64,000 bases of DNA from JAQVEM01 sp964603595 (GCA_964603595.1 CAZRVN010000001.1:124001-188000); one strand, 5' to 3'. Positions 8,465-17,963 are shown, counted from the stretch's first letter. Numbers and translations: made by a program. The notes: generated by a model from the sequence alone, not told the origin.

Positions 8465-10396
8465 ATGATTGAAGTTTATTTTAAAAATATAGGGAAAATA
8501 ATAATAGAAGAGGGTTCAGGCATCCTGGAAGCCTTAAATAAAATAGATAAGTCTGTAGCAGGAAGGGCAGTGGCTGCTGAACTGGTTAGTGAGGCAGGTG
8601 ATGGTGTTTCCAGCCGGCTGGTTGATTTAGATTACAGAGTAGAAAAAGATTCTGTTTTTAATATTATTACCACTGATAATGAAAAAGCCCGCGATATATT
8701 GAATCACAGCACATCCCACATAATGGCAACTGCTATAAAAAGAATATTTCCAGATGCGAAGTTTGCTATTGGTCCGGCAATAAAGGATGGGTTTTATTAT
8801 GATTTTGAGACTTCAAAAGATGTATCAGAAGAAGACCTCCCTTTAATTGAGAAAGAAATGAAAAATGTTGTGAATTCGGATTATAAGTTTAAAAGAGATG
8901 AAATAAGCAAAAAAGAAGCATTAAAATCGTTTAAGGATAACGGATATAAGATTGAATTAATAAATGGAATTGAAGATGAAAAGGTCAGCATATATACCTG
9001 CGACGGCTTTGTTGATTTATGCAAGGGGCCTCATATACCCTCCACGGGAAAGGCAAAAGCATTCAGGTTGTTAAGTGTTGCGGGGGCGTACTGGAGGGGA
9101 GACGAGAAAAACAAGATGCTTACAAGGATATACGGTACTTCATTTTTTAAAAAAGAAGATTTAGAAGAGTACTTAAAAAAGCTTGAGATGGCAAAAAGGA
9201 GTGACCATAGAAAAATTGGAAAAGACCTGGATTTGTTTAGTTTTCATAAGGAAGCTCCCGGGTTCCCATTTTTCCATCCACTGGGAAAACAGCTAATAAA
9301 TATAATACTGGATTACTGGAGGGAAGAGCATAATAAAGAAGGATATATGGAAGTAAATACTCCAATGATACTTAGCAATGAGCTGTGGAAAACTTCCGGC
9401 CACTGGGATAATTACAGGGAAAATATGTATTTTGTAAAGATCGATGAAGGGGATTTTGCAGTAAAGCCAATGAACTGCCCCGGGCACATTATAATATATA
9501 AATCAAACCAGCATTCATATAAAGAACTTCCTATAAGAATTGCTGAGCTGGGACTGGTTCACAGGCATGAAAAGTCAGGTGTTCTGCACGGGCTGTTCAG
9601 GGTAAGAAGTTTTACCCAAGATGATGCTCATATATTCTGCACAGAGGAGCAGGCAGAGGGTGAAATACACCGTGTGATAAGTCTAGTGGAACGCATTTAT
9701 AAAGTTTTTGGTTTTGATAAATATAAAGTTGAAATTTCAACCAGACCGGAAAAGAGGATAGGAAACGATAAGATGTGGAACAGAGCAGAGAGTGTTTTAA
9801 AGAAAGCAGTCAGGGGTAGCGGGCTGGAATATATAATAAATGAGGGAGAAGGAGCTTTTTATGGCCCAAAAATAGATTTTCATATAATGGATTGTCTAGG
9901 CAGGACATGGCAGTGCGGAACCATACAGCTGGATTTTGCTATGCCGGAAAAATTTGACATTGAATATATGGGAGAAGACAATACAGGGCACAGGCCTGTA
10001 TTGATCCACAGGACTGTGCTGGGCAGCATAGAGAGATTTCTGGGAATTATACTTGAGCACTATAGCGGTAAATTACCTCCATGGCTTGCGCCACGGCAGA
10101 TTATAATTCTTCCCATTTCTGAAAAATATTATGAATATGCGAAAAAAGTAAATGGCTACTTAAAAAATGGTGGTTTCAGGGTGGAGATGGACAACAGGGT
10201 GGAATCCTTAAGTAAGAAGATAAGGCAGGCTGAAATAAAAAAGATACCCTATATGGTTATAATTGGTGAGAATGAGAAAAAAACTGATACTATTACTATA
10301 AGAAAAAAGATTGGCGGCGACATAAAAGAAATAAAATTAAAAGATTTTGAAAGGGAATTAAAAAAAGTAGTTGAGAATAAGGAGATGATATATTAG
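8465..10396 (+). CDS. thrS: Threonine--tRNA ligase
   Basis: A 643-residue class II synthetase that charges tRNA-Thr. The N-terminal TGS domain (1-60) is followed by the editing domain (about 65-225, beginning NHSTSHIMATAIKRIFPD, with the Cys-containing YTCDGFVDLCKGPH). The catalytic core carries MNCPGHIIIYKSNQHSYKELP and the motif-2 loop LHGLFRVRSFTQDDAHIFC, motif 3 follows (IHRTVLGSIERFLG), and the C-terminal anticodon-binding domain starts near 535 (PRQIIILPIS). The length is normal and the editing and zinc ligands appear present. The gene lies 124 bp after tRNA-Gly. I looked for a T-box leader and found none of its conserved AGGGTGG core. Confidence 0.98.
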   Translation: MIEVYFKNIGKIIIEEGSGILEALNKIDKSVAGRAVAAELVSEAGDGVSSRLVDLDYRVEKDSVFNIITTDNEKARDILNHSTSHIMATAIKRIFPDAKFAIGPAIKDGFYYDFETSKDVSEEDLPLIEKEMKNVVNSDYKFKRDEISKKEALKSFKDNGYKIELINGIEDEKVSIYTCDGFVDLCKGPHIPSTGKAKAFRLLSVAGAYWRGDEKNKMLTRIYGTSFFKKEDLEEYLKKLEMAKRSDHRKIGKDLDLFSFHKEAPGFPFFHPLGKQLINIILDYWREEHNKEGYMEVNTPMILSNELWKTSGHWDNYRENMYFVKIDEGDFAVKPMNCPGHIIIYKSNQHSYKELPIRIAELGLVHRHEKSGVLHGLFRVRSFTQDDAHIFCTEEQAEGEIHRVISLVERIYKVFGFDKYKVEISTRPEKRIGNDKMWNRAESVLKKAVRGSGLEYIINEGEGAFYGPKIDFHIMDCLGRTWQCGTIQLDFAMPEKFDIEYMGEDNTGHRPVLIHRTVLGSIERFLGIILEHYSGKLPPWLAPRQIIILPISEKYYEYAKKVNGYLKNGGFRVEMDNRVESLSKKIRQAEIKKIPYMVIIGENEKKTDTITIRKKIGGDIKEIKLKDFERELKKVVENKEMIY

Positions 10397-10520
10397 GCAG
10401 AATTTTTAGCACTTTATTTTTTATAATAATATTCTTATAATTTAATATAACATTTTTGAGATTCGGATTTTAGCAAATAATGGCTCTTATATATGGCATA
10501 TCTATAAAGGAGTATGCGAA

Positions 10521-11867
10521 ATGACATTAAAGGAAAGAGTAAAATTGTATACTACGAAGACGGCTATACAGAATGCATTAAAAGTACTCCCCAGGATTTC
10601 CGATGAAAGATGGCTTTTGATGGTTAAAGGAAGGGTATATAAGCTGAAAAAGAAAGAAGAGAGAGATTTCATGGAAAACCTTCTTATAAGTTTGAAGAAA
10701 GCAGCAACAAGAGTTTCACCAAGTGTTAGAAATAAAGTAATAATGAATTTGATTAATAATGCTATGATTCAGGGCCAGCCAAAAAGACTTGCATTTGCTA
10801 AAAAATATGGTATAACCCCCCCCAATCATTTAGTAATTAGCCCTACTATGAAATGTAACTTAAGATGTATCGGGTGCTATGCATGGCAGTACTCAAAAAA
10901 AGACGACCTTCCATATGATGTGTGCAACAGAATAATAGATGAAGCTAATGATATAGGCCTTTATTTCTTTGTAATTACAGGCGGGGAGCCGACTATATGG
11001 CCGCATCTTTTTGATTTTCTGGAAAGGCATAATAATTCTTTCTTCCAGATTTACACCAATGGAACAATGATTGATGATAAATTCGCAAAAAAGCTGTCAG
11101 AACTGGGAAATGCAATTCCATGTATAAGTGTTGAGGGTTTTGAAAAAGAAACTGATGGAAGAAGAGGCAAGGGAGTCTGGTCAAAAATTATGAAGGCAAT
11201 GGATGCGCTTAATAAAAACGGTGTTCTTTTTGGATTTTCTGTAACTGCTACAAGGTCAAATAACGAGCTTGTAGCTAGTGATGAATTTATTGACCTTTTT
11301 ATAGAAAAGGGAGCTTTTATTGGATGGTACTTTAATTATGTCCCTATAGGAAGGGAGCCGAATCTGGAGCTTATGCCTACACCGGAACAAAGGGATTACA
11401 GGAGACAAAGGATTCTGGAGATTAGAAGAACCAAGAATATAATAGTAGCTGATTTCTGGAATGACGGTCCGCTGGTAAATGGTTGTATGGCAGGCGGGAA
11501 GAACTACTTGCATATAAATGTAAATGGAGATGTAGAGCCCTGCGTATTTGTCCACTTTGCTGCTGATAATATCAAAGAGAAAAGTCTTACAGAGGTTTTG
11601 ACATCTGATTTCTTTATGGGATTCAGGAAAAGGCAACCATATACAGAGAATCACTTAAGGCCATGTAGTTTCCTTGATAACCCATGGGTGCTAAGAGATA
11701 TAGTTGCTGAGACTGGTGCTTATCCGACGCATGAAGGTGCAGAAACTCTCATAACATCACTGGCTAATGATTTGGATAAGTATGCGGCTGAGTATAAAGT
11801 AATAGCTGATAAGGCCTGGAAAGAAGAGTATCTGCCAAAAGAAGAGATGGAGTCGATAAGTAAATAG
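10521..11867 (+). CDS. Radical SAM protein with SPASM-like C-terminus, substrate unknown
   Basis: A 448-residue radical SAM enzyme. The [4Fe-4S] ligands are Cys112, Cys116 and Cys119 in CNLRCIGCYAW, followed by the GGEP motif (VITGGEPTIWPHL) and further barrel strands (QIYTNGTMI, CISVEGF). The C-terminal third has the Cys-rich SPASM/twitch pattern (NGCMAGG, NVNGDVEPC, RPCSF). The first 95 residues form a helical extension of unknown purpose. Radical SAM-SPASM proteins typically modify peptides or other enzymes. No precursor peptide is visible beside it, and it appears monocistronic between thrS and the infC operon, with its own Shine-Dalgarno (AAAGGAGT). The exact reaction cannot be named. 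Confidence 0.88.
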   Translation: MTLKERVKLYTTKTAIQNALKVLPRISDERWLLMVKGRVYKLKKKEERDFMENLLISLKKAATRVSPSVRNKVIMNLINNAMIQGQPKRLAFAKKYGITPPNHLVISPTMKCNLRCIGCYAWQYSKKDDLPYDVCNRIIDEANDIGLYFFVITGGEPTIWPHLFDFLERHNNSFFQIYTNGTMIDDKFAKKLSELGNAIPCISVEGFEKETDGRRGKGVWSKIMKAMDALNKNGVLFGFSVTATRSNNELVASDEFIDLFIEKGAFIGWYFNYVPIGREPNLELMPTPEQRDYRRQRILEIRRTKNIIVADFWNDGPLVNGCMAGGKNYLHINVNGDVEPCVFVHFAADNIKEKSLTEVLTSDFFMGFRKRQPYTENHLRPCSFLDNPWVLRDIVAETGAYPTHEGAETLITSLANDLDKYAAEYKVIADKAWKEEYLPKEEMESISK

Positions 11868-11955
11868 TATGGACAAAATTGTTAATAATTAGTATAATTC
11901 CAAAATTACTAATATAAATTTGTTATAAAATAGATAAAATAATAAAAATAAGTAG

Positions 11956-12044
11956 AAATCATCTATTTCTCACCAGGTGGCGGTTTAGTAGGCCTGTTAA
12001 TCTGGTTATTTATGTATAAACTTAAATATATAGGTAGATGATTT
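11956..12044 (+). promoter_or_regulatory. Antiterminator of the infC leader
   Basis: AAATCATCTA at 11956-11965 is perfectly complementary to TAGATGATTT at 12035-12044. That second segment contains most of the 5' arm of the following terminator hairpin. The pairing extends to 13 bp if two G-U pairs are allowed (11956-11968 with 12032-12044). The two folds cannot coexist, so this is a classic terminator/antiterminator switch. In Bacillus subtilis the equivalent infC-rpmI-rplT leader is controlled by L20; the same logic is inferred here. Confidence 0.75.
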
Positions 12045-12062
12045 AATCTACCTATTTTTTTT
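12031..12062 (+). terminator. Rho-independent attenuator ahead of infC
   Basis: TAGGTAGAT (12031-12039) and ATCTACCTA (12046-12054) form a perfect 9-bp stem with loop GATTTA, followed at once by eight T. It ends about 25 nt before the presumed infC start, so it acts within the leader of the operon rather than after a gene. Confidence 0.85.
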
Positions 12063-12087
12063 AAAAATATACCCGAGGGGGTGCAAA

Positions 12088-12606
12088 TTTAAAGATAATA
12101 GAAGAATCAGGGTAAATGAACAAATCAGAGTACCGGAGATCAGGCTAATATCTGAAGATGGTGAGCAGATTGGAATTGTTGAAACAATAGAAGCTTTAAA
12201 AAATGCTGATCAAAAGGGGCTGGATCTGGTTGAAGTTTCACCGGGGAGCAAGCCACCTGTCTGTAAGATAATGGATTATGGGAAATATAAGTACAAGCTT
12301 GAAATATCGGAAAAGCAGAAGAAAAAAAAGCAATCACAGATTATTGTGAAAGAAGTAAAGTTAAGGCCAAAAATAGACAAAAATGACCTTAATACCAAAA
12401 AAAAGCAGATAGAAAAATTTTTAAACAGTGGTTATAAGGTAAAAATAACAGTTATGTTCAGGGGAAGAGAGATAGTACATAAGGAAATTGGTATGGATAT
12501 ACTGAAGAAGTTAATGGAAGAACTGAGTGATAAATTTACCCTTGAGCTGGAGCCAAAGGCAGAGGGCTATAATATAATAACAATTTTTGCCCCTGTTTCA
12601 AAATAA
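12088..12606 (+). CDS. infC: Translation initiation factor IF-3 (start codon unclear)
   Basis: IF-3 binds the 30S subunit and checks start-codon selection. The N-domain is recognisable as RIRVNEQIRVPEIRLI...GEQIGIV, then GLDLVEVSPGSKPPVCKIMDYGKY, and the C-domain as EVKLRPKIDKNDL...KVKITVMFRGREI. The first in-frame ATG (12271) lies inside the conserved N-domain, so the true start is well upstream. A strong Shine-Dalgarno (GAGGGGG, 12074-12080) points to initiation near 12087-12090, but the in-frame codon there is TTT. An ATT at 12087 is one base out of frame. The in-frame alternatives are ATA 12067 and ATC 12106. IF-3 genes commonly use rare starts such as ATT for autoregulation; a one-base sequence error in the ATTTAAA run is also possible. 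Confidence 0.9.
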   Translation, partial: FKDNRRIRVNEQIRVPEIRLISEDGEQIGIVETIEALKNADQKGLDLVEVSPGSKPPVCKIMDYGKYKYKLEISEKQKKKKQSQIIVKEVKLRPKIDKNDLNTKKKQIEKFLNSGYKVKITVMFRGREIVHKEIGMDILKKLMEELSDKFTLELEPKAEGYNIITIFAPVSK

Positions 12607-12646
12607 GTATAGAACTTGAAAAAATTTTAATGGAAGGATTTTTGTT

Positions 12647-12841
12647 ATGCCAAAAATTAAAACTCATAAAGGGGCTGCCAAAAGGTTTAAGGTAACCAGC
12701 AGTGGGAAAATATTAAGAGTAAAAGCTTATAAGGGCCATATTCTAACAAAGAAAAGTGCTGAAAGAAAAAGGCGGCTGGGCAAAATGCAGGAAGTGTCTT
12801 CTTCAGATAGGAAAAAAGTAAAAAGACTTTTATGCAGATAA
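12647..12841 (+). CDS. rpmI: 50S ribosomal protein L35
   Basis: A 64-residue, very basic protein. It has the family start MPKIKTHKGAAKRFKVT and the conserved HILTKKSAERKRRLG stretch. It belongs to the large ribosomal subunit. It lies 40 bp after infC and 17 bp before rplT, in the universal infC-rpmI-rplT order, and is preceded by GGAAGGA. Confidence 0.98.
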   Translation: MPKIKTHKGAAKRFKVTSSGKILRVKAYKGHILTKKSAERKRRLGKMQEVSSSDRKKVKRLLCR

Positions 12842-12858
12842 AGAAAGGTGTGATTTGA

Positions 12859-13230
12859 ATGACCAGAGTTAAAAGAGGGGCGATTAAAAGTAAAAAGCAT
12901 AAAAAAATATTGAAAGAAGCATCGGGCTACTATGGTTCTAAGAGTAGAAGCTATAAGATAGCCAAAGAGCAGCTTGTTAAATCAATGGGTTATGCATACA
13001 GGGATAGAAAGAATAATAAAAGGAACTTCAGAAGATTGTGGATTATAAGGATAAATGCGGCAGCTAGGATAAACGGCCTGTCGTATAATGAATTTATTTT
13101 TGGATTAAAGAAAGCAAGTGTAAATATTAACAGGAAAATGCTATCAGAAATGGCTGTAAATGACTCGGCTGCTTTTAAAGAGTTAGCTGAGGTTGCAAAA
13201 AAAAGCTGGCATAATAAAAGTTATGGATAA
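12859..13230 (+). CDS. rplT: 50S ribosomal protein L20
   Basis: A 123-residue basic protein with the family signature (MTRVKRGA, SKSRSYKIAKEQ, YAYRDRKNNKRNFRRLWI, RINAAAR). L20 is needed for 50S assembly and in Bacillus represses its own operon by binding the infC leader, which fits the attenuator seen upstream here. Its 3' end overlaps the likely pheS start by 8 bp, tying ribosomal protein and synthetase expression together. Confidence 0.98.
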   Translation: MTRVKRGAIKSKKHKKILKEASGYYGSKSRSYKIAKEQLVKSMGYAYRDRKNNKRNFRRLWIIRINAAARINGLSYNEFIFGLKKASVNINRKMLSEMAVNDSAAFKELAEVAKKSWHNKSYG

Positions 13231-14269
13231 AGAAGAAAAAAAGATAGATGAGCTGGATAGAAAAATATCAATAGAGCTAAAAAAATTCAATAGCGAGCTG
13301 GAATCAACAAAAAGCCTCGAGGACCTTGATAAGATAAGAGCAAAGTATATTGGTAAAAAGAGTTTTCTTGTTGGAGCGTTAAAAAATATAGGCAGTTTGC
13401 CTGTGGAACTAAAACCGGTTACCGGGAAAAAATTAAATATTGCACGCGGTAAAATTGAATCAGGAATTGTTAAAAAAGAAAAAGATCTAAAAAATGTAGA
13501 GTACGAAAAGAAACTTAAAGGAGAAAGCATTGACCTGTCGTTACCTGGAAGGAAGTTAGCAAATGGTAAGAAGAACATAATTTCCAGGGTAACTGAAGAA
13601 ATTGAGGATATATTTATTGGTATGGGGTTTCAGGTTGCTGAGGGACCGGAAGTTGAAACCGATTATTATAATTTTGAGGCTTTAAATACACCTCTGGACC
13701 ATCCTGCAAGGTCGTTACATGATACATTTTTTATATCTGATAAAGTTTTACTTAGGACCCATACCTCGCCTGTTCAGATAAGATATATGGAAAAGAATAA
13801 ACCTCCACTACTTATAATAGTACCGGGTAAAGTATACAGGAGGGATTATGATGTATCACATACCCCCATGTTTACGCAGGTAGAAGGCCTGGTCATGGAT
13901 AAGGATATAAATTTCGGTAATCTTAAATGGACACTGGAGACATTCGCACATGAGATTTTTGGTAAAGATAGAAAAGTAAGGTTCAGGCCACATTATTTTC
14001 CATTTACGGAACCGAGTGCCGAGGTTGACGTATCCTGCAATATATGTGGAGGAAAAGGATGTAGGGTATGCTCGGGAAGCGGCTGGCTGGAGATTCTTGG
14101 TGCGGGAATGGTAGACCCCAGTCTGTACTCTTTTGTGGGTTATGACCCTGAAGAAGTAAGCGGTTTTGCTTTTGGGATGGGAATAGAAAGAATTTGCATG
14201 TTAAAATACGGAATTGATGATTTAAGATTATTTTTTGAAAATGATATGAGGTTTATTTGCCAGTTCTAA
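13223..14269 (+). CDS. pheS: Phenylalanine--tRNA ligase alpha subunit
   Basis: A 348-residue class II catalytic subunit of the alpha2-beta2 PheRS. The N-terminal coiled coil (about 1-85) binds tRNA. The catalytic core shows motif 2 (PGKVYRRDYDVSHTPMFTQVEG) and motif 3 (FAFGMGIERICMLKYGIDD). The small Cys cluster CNICGGKGCRVCSGSG is typical of bacterial PheS. I chose the ATG at 13223, which overlaps the rplT stop (ATGGATAA), giving the usual family length; a TTG at 13193 would add ten residues inside rplT. Confidence 0.96.
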   Translation: MDKEEKKIDELDRKISIELKKFNSELESTKSLEDLDKIRAKYIGKKSFLVGALKNIGSLPVELKPVTGKKLNIARGKIESGIVKKEKDLKNVEYEKKLKGESIDLSLPGRKLANGKKNIISRVTEEIEDIFIGMGFQVAEGPEVETDYYNFEALNTPLDHPARSLHDTFFISDKVLLRTHTSPVQIRYMEKNKPPLLIIVPGKVYRRDYDVSHTPMFTQVEGLVMDKDINFGNLKWTLETFAHEIFGKDRKVRFRPHYFPFTEPSAEVDVSCNICGGKGCRVCSGSGWLEILGAGMVDPSLYSFVGYDPEEVSGFAFGMGIERICMLKYGIDDLRLFFENDMRFICQF

Positions 14270-14364
14270 CTTCTAATATATATAATCTTTAATATATTTT
14301 ATTTTAAATTTTTTAAAAAAGAACATTTTGGCTAATTATATTTGGTGAGAGGATGATATATTAA

Positions 14365-16770
14365 TTGAAGGTAACTCTAAACTGGGTAAAAGAATTCCTG
14401 GATACAGATAAGCTTGATACTGAAAAAATAGCCGATTTACTAACTATGAGCGGCTCTGAAGTTAAAAAAGTTGAAGACATAGGCGGAAAATATAAAGATA
14501 TAATAGTAGGTGAGGTTAAAGATTTTCATTCGCATCCGGATGCTGATAAATTATCTGTATGCAGAGTTGATATAGGAACAAAAGTATCAGATATAGTATG
14601 CGGCGCAAAGAATTTTAAAAACGGAGACAGGGTGGCTGTTGCACTTCCAGGAGCAGTAATAAAAGGGACTCCTATAAAAAGAAGTAAGATAAGAGGGCAG
14701 GTTTCTGACGGAATGATGTGCTCTGAAATGGAACTGGGGCTTTCCCCGGAGTCGGAAGGAATAATGATTCTGGAAGATAGCTGTAAAGTAGGAGAAAGTT
14801 TTGCAAAGTCAACAGGCCTGGACGATATTGTTTTTGAGCTTGAAATTACTCCTAACCGGCCTGACTGCCTGAGTATAATAGGAATTGCAAGAGAGATAAG
14901 TGCCCTAAATGGTTTAAGACTTAAAACGCCTGATTATGACATTGAAAAAAGATTAAATACAGATTCAAAATTTACTATTGAGATAGAGGATAATATTCTC
15001 TGTCCCCGCTACTCGGCAAAAATTTTTAAAAATATTCCTGGTATAAAATCTCCTCAATGGATTAAAAACAGGTTAATAATGTGTGATGTAAGACCAGTAA
15101 ACCTTATTGTTGACCTGACTAATTATGTTATGTTTGAAACAGGGCAGCCACTCCATGCTTTTGATAAAGACCTTTTATATTCAGATAAAATTATAGTAAG
15201 AAAAGCAGGGAAAGAAGAGAAAATAAAAACAATTGATGATTCTTTAAGAATACTTGATAATGATGCCCTTGTGATAGCAGACGGGAAAAAGGTAGTAGCT
15301 ATAGCTGGTATTATGGGGGGTATTAATACTGAGATAGATAAAGGAACTGAAAACGTACTTTTAGAATCAGCAAACTTTAATGGTCCTTCAATAATGAGAA
15401 CTTCTAAGAAGTTGGGGCTTCGTTCAGAGGCATCAAACAGGTTTGAGAAAAAAATTGACCCTCTTCTTACATTATTTGCTATAGGAAGGTTTGAGGATAT
15501 TTTAAATGAAATTACAGGGTTCGATAAAGAAGGTTGTATCTATGATAAATATGATAAAAAAGAAAGAGAAAGAAAGGTAACTTTAAGGGTAAAAGAAGTA
15601 GGGAATGTTTTAGGAAAAATCATTAAAAAGGATACAATATCAGATATACTTACCCGTTTAAAAATTAGTAATAAAGTAAAAAAGGATACAATAGAAGCTG
15701 CTGTTCCCTCTTACAGGTATGAAGATCTGGAAAGAGAAATAGACCTGATTGAAGAGATAGCAAGAATTTACGGATATGATAAATTGGATTCCATACCCAC
15801 CCGTGCCAGTAATAAAAGAGGCAAGTATACACATTACCAGAAGAAAGTAAGGGAAATAAGGCAGTCTCTGTGTAATATAGGTCTAAATGAAGTTATAAAT
15901 TATTCTTTTATAAATGCAGGAGAAATTAAAAGATATGGTTTAAATCTTGAAGAAGGTTATAGGGAAAATGTAGAAATATTAAACCCAATTAATGAAGATT
16001 TCAAATATTTGAGAACATCACTTCTTCCGGCACTCATGAAAAATATAAAGGATAATATTAATCACAGTATAAAAGATATAAGTATATTTGAAATATCAAA
16101 AGTTTTTAAAAGAAAGGAAAATAAATTATTGCCTCTTGAAATAAACAAGCTCGGTATGGTGCTTAGTGGAAGGGCAGCAAGAAAAAGCTGGGATGAGGTA
16201 GAAAGAAATGTAGATTTTTATGACTTAAAAGGAATACTGGAATTTCTAAAAAGAATGTATTATCCAGAACATAAACTTAAAATAGAAGAAGCACAGTATA
16301 AATTTTTCCATCCCCGGATAAGCGGCAAAATAGATATTAATGGAAAAGTTACCGGTATAATAGGGAAAGTCCATCCATCGATAGTTGATGAGGCAGAGAT
16401 AGACCAGGATATCTATTATATGGAACTTGATCTGGATAATTTTGTAAATAATATAGAAGAGGTAATGAGATATAAGACTATACCGGTATTTCCTTCTATA
16501 GACATTGACCTGGCAGTTGTGGTTGATGAAAAAGTAAAGAGTGAGGAAATCATAAGGGAGATAGAAAAGAGCGGTACAGAACTGTTAAGAGAATTACGGC
16601 TCTTTGATATATACAGGGGAGAGCAGATAGACAGCGATAAAAAAAGTATGGCGTATTCCCTTAGTTTCAGGGATGATTCAAGAACTTTAAAAGATACGGA
16701 AATAGAGATAATAAAAAAAAGGATACTTGAAAACCTGGGCAGGAAATTAAATGCAATGATAAGGGAATAA
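14365..16770 (+). CDS. pheT: Phenylalanine--tRNA ligase beta subunit
   Basis: An 801-residue subunit that carries tRNA recognition and editing. In order: an EMAPII-like tRNA-binding domain (about 40-150, DFHSHPDADKLSVCRVD), the B3/B4 editing region (FELEITPNRPDCLSIIGIAREI and the tract around 205-400), B5 (400-475), the pseudo-catalytic core, and a C-terminal ferredoxin-like anticodon-binding domain (about 700-800, PSIDIDLAVVVDEKV). It begins with TTG; GAGAGGA lies about 11 nt upstream. A 95-bp gap separates it from pheS without an obvious terminator. Confidence 0.97.
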   Translation: MKVTLNWVKEFLDTDKLDTEKIADLLTMSGSEVKKVEDIGGKYKDIIVGEVKDFHSHPDADKLSVCRVDIGTKVSDIVCGAKNFKNGDRVAVALPGAVIKGTPIKRSKIRGQVSDGMMCSEMELGLSPESEGIMILEDSCKVGESFAKSTGLDDIVFELEITPNRPDCLSIIGIAREISALNGLRLKTPDYDIEKRLNTDSKFTIEIEDNILCPRYSAKIFKNIPGIKSPQWIKNRLIMCDVRPVNLIVDLTNYVMFETGQPLHAFDKDLLYSDKIIVRKAGKEEKIKTIDDSLRILDNDALVIADGKKVVAIAGIMGGINTEIDKGTENVLLESANFNGPSIMRTSKKLGLRSEASNRFEKKIDPLLTLFAIGRFEDILNEITGFDKEGCIYDKYDKKERERKVTLRVKEVGNVLGKIIKKDTISDILTRLKISNKVKKDTIEAAVPSYRYEDLEREIDLIEEIARIYGYDKLDSIPTRASNKRGKYTHYQKKVREIRQSLCNIGLNEVINYSFINAGEIKRYGLNLEEGYRENVEILNPINEDFKYLRTSLLPALMKNIKDNINHSIKDISIFEISKVFKRKENKLLPLEINKLGMVLSGRAARKSWDEVERNVDFYDLKGILEFLKRMYYPEHKLKIEEAQYKFFHPRISGKIDINGKVTGIIGKVHPSIVDEAEIDQDIYYMELDLDNFVNNIEEVMRYKTIPVFPSIDIDLAVVVDEKVKSEEIIREIEKSGTELLRELRLFDIYRGEQIDSDKKSMAYSLSFRDDSRTLKDTEIEIIKKRILENLGRKLNAMIRE

Positions 16771-16775
16771 AAGAT

Positions 16776-17504
16776 ATGGAAATAGAATTCCCGGGCACAA
16801 AAGGGGAAATTAAAGAAAGCAGTGCCAGACATAAATATCATTCATCACTCATCCTAAATTATAAAAATACCAGGGTTCTCATAGACCTGGGAGTAAAACG
16901 TAACCCCCGGCTGGTAGAAAAAATTGATGATTTTAATTTTTTATTAATTACGCATGCACATCCTGATCACTATTCATGGACAGTTGAAGATATGAAAAGT
17001 ATAAAGATACCTGTGTACATGACCGGTGTTACTTTAGATTACGGTAAGTATAAACCTGCAAGCCATAGAATTATCAAAAGTGGGGTTGAATACAGGTTAA
17101 AAGATTTTGAGATAACTGCGTTTGAGGTTCTTCATTCACTGAGGTGTCCTGCGGTAGCATACAGGATAAAGGGGGATAGAACTATAATTTATGCACCTGA
17201 TATTCTTGATTTTAAAGAAGATAAGTCAGTTGTACTGGATGGCATTGATTTATTGATAGCTGACGGATCAAGTCTGAATATAAATATGGTAAGGAGAAGA
17301 GATAATAAGATTTTTGGCCATACCAGGATAAAAACGATAATAGGATGGTGCAAGAAATACGGGCTGGAAAAATTAATAATTACCCACTGTGGAAAGCAGG
17401 TAGTTACTATGGATGAAGGTGAACTAAAAGAAAAAATAGATGAATACGCAGAAGGGAAAGTAGATGTGAAAATTGCATATGATGATTACAAAATTAATCT
17501 ATAA
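16776..17504 (+). CDS. Metallo-beta-lactamase-fold hydrolase
   Basis: A 242-residue protein with the metal-binding motif THAHPDHYSW (HxHxDH) near residues 55-64, further candidate ligands in FEVLHSLRCPAV and APDILD, and a terminal THCGKQ. The family includes RNase Z, phosphodiesterases (PhnP) and other hydrolases; the substrate cannot be read from sequence. It starts 5 bp after pheT, so it is part of the same transcript, and a strong terminator lies about 140 bp after its stop. Confidence 0.85.
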   Translation: MEIEFPGTKGEIKESSARHKYHSSLILNYKNTRVLIDLGVKRNPRLVEKIDDFNFLLITHAHPDHYSWTVEDMKSIKIPVYMTGVTLDYGKYKPASHRIIKSGVEYRLKDFEITAFEVLHSLRCPAVAYRIKGDRTIIYAPDILDFKEDKSVVLDGIDLLIADGSSLNINMVRRRDNKIFGHTRIKTIIGWCKKYGLEKLIITHCGKQVVTMDEGELKEKIDEYAEGKVDVKIAYDDYKINL

Positions 17505-17963
17505 AAGTTTTATTAAAATTTTATAAAGGTATTATTGGGGATTGTTTAGAAAATTATTAGAAAACTATATATTATAATATATAGTTGGAAAACGCTTTAT
17601 AAAATATAGGTATTATAATAAATATTTTAGTATAACAAAATCAAAACGGGTAAGATTTTCTTACCCGTTTTTTTACGCTGCATTACTTTAAGTTTTCTGT
17701 TTTTAGTTTATATTTCCTATACCACCTCCTCAATCTACGATATTAAATCAGTTATTAGGTAGCTACGTGGTGGATATTAAGAATCCAGACAAACTTTTTT
17801 AAATTTACTGACAACTTTATTTTAACAGGGGATAATGAAGATTTTATTGAGAAACAGTGAATATATCTATTTATGAACTAATTTTGTAAACTCCAAAATT
17901 TCTTCATTTTTTTATAATATAATTTTAACCGTAATTTTAAAAATAGTTTAAAAAGGTGAAAAT
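17505..17963. other. Intergenic region, 459 bp, holding one terminator
   Basis: AT-rich and without a credible reading frame. Its one clear element is the rho-independent terminator at 17643-17674. A TATAAT-like run just before the MacA-like gene may be that gene's -10 region, but no well-spaced -35 is evident. Confidence 0.6.
17643..17674 (+). terminator. Rho-independent terminator after the pheST operon
   Basis: AAAACGGGTAAGA (17643-17655) pairs perfectly over 13 bp with TCTTACCCGTTTT (17659-17671). The loop is TTT and the T run continues to 17674. It is the strongest terminator in the window and marks the end of the infC-pheST-hydrolase transcription unit. The A run on the 5' side means it could also stop transcription from the right, but no minus-strand gene is there. 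Confidence 0.9.

Noticed and set aside
12271..12606. infC beginning at the first ATG
   Set aside because: This would delete the conserved N-domain, which is plainly encoded in frame upstream to about 12094.
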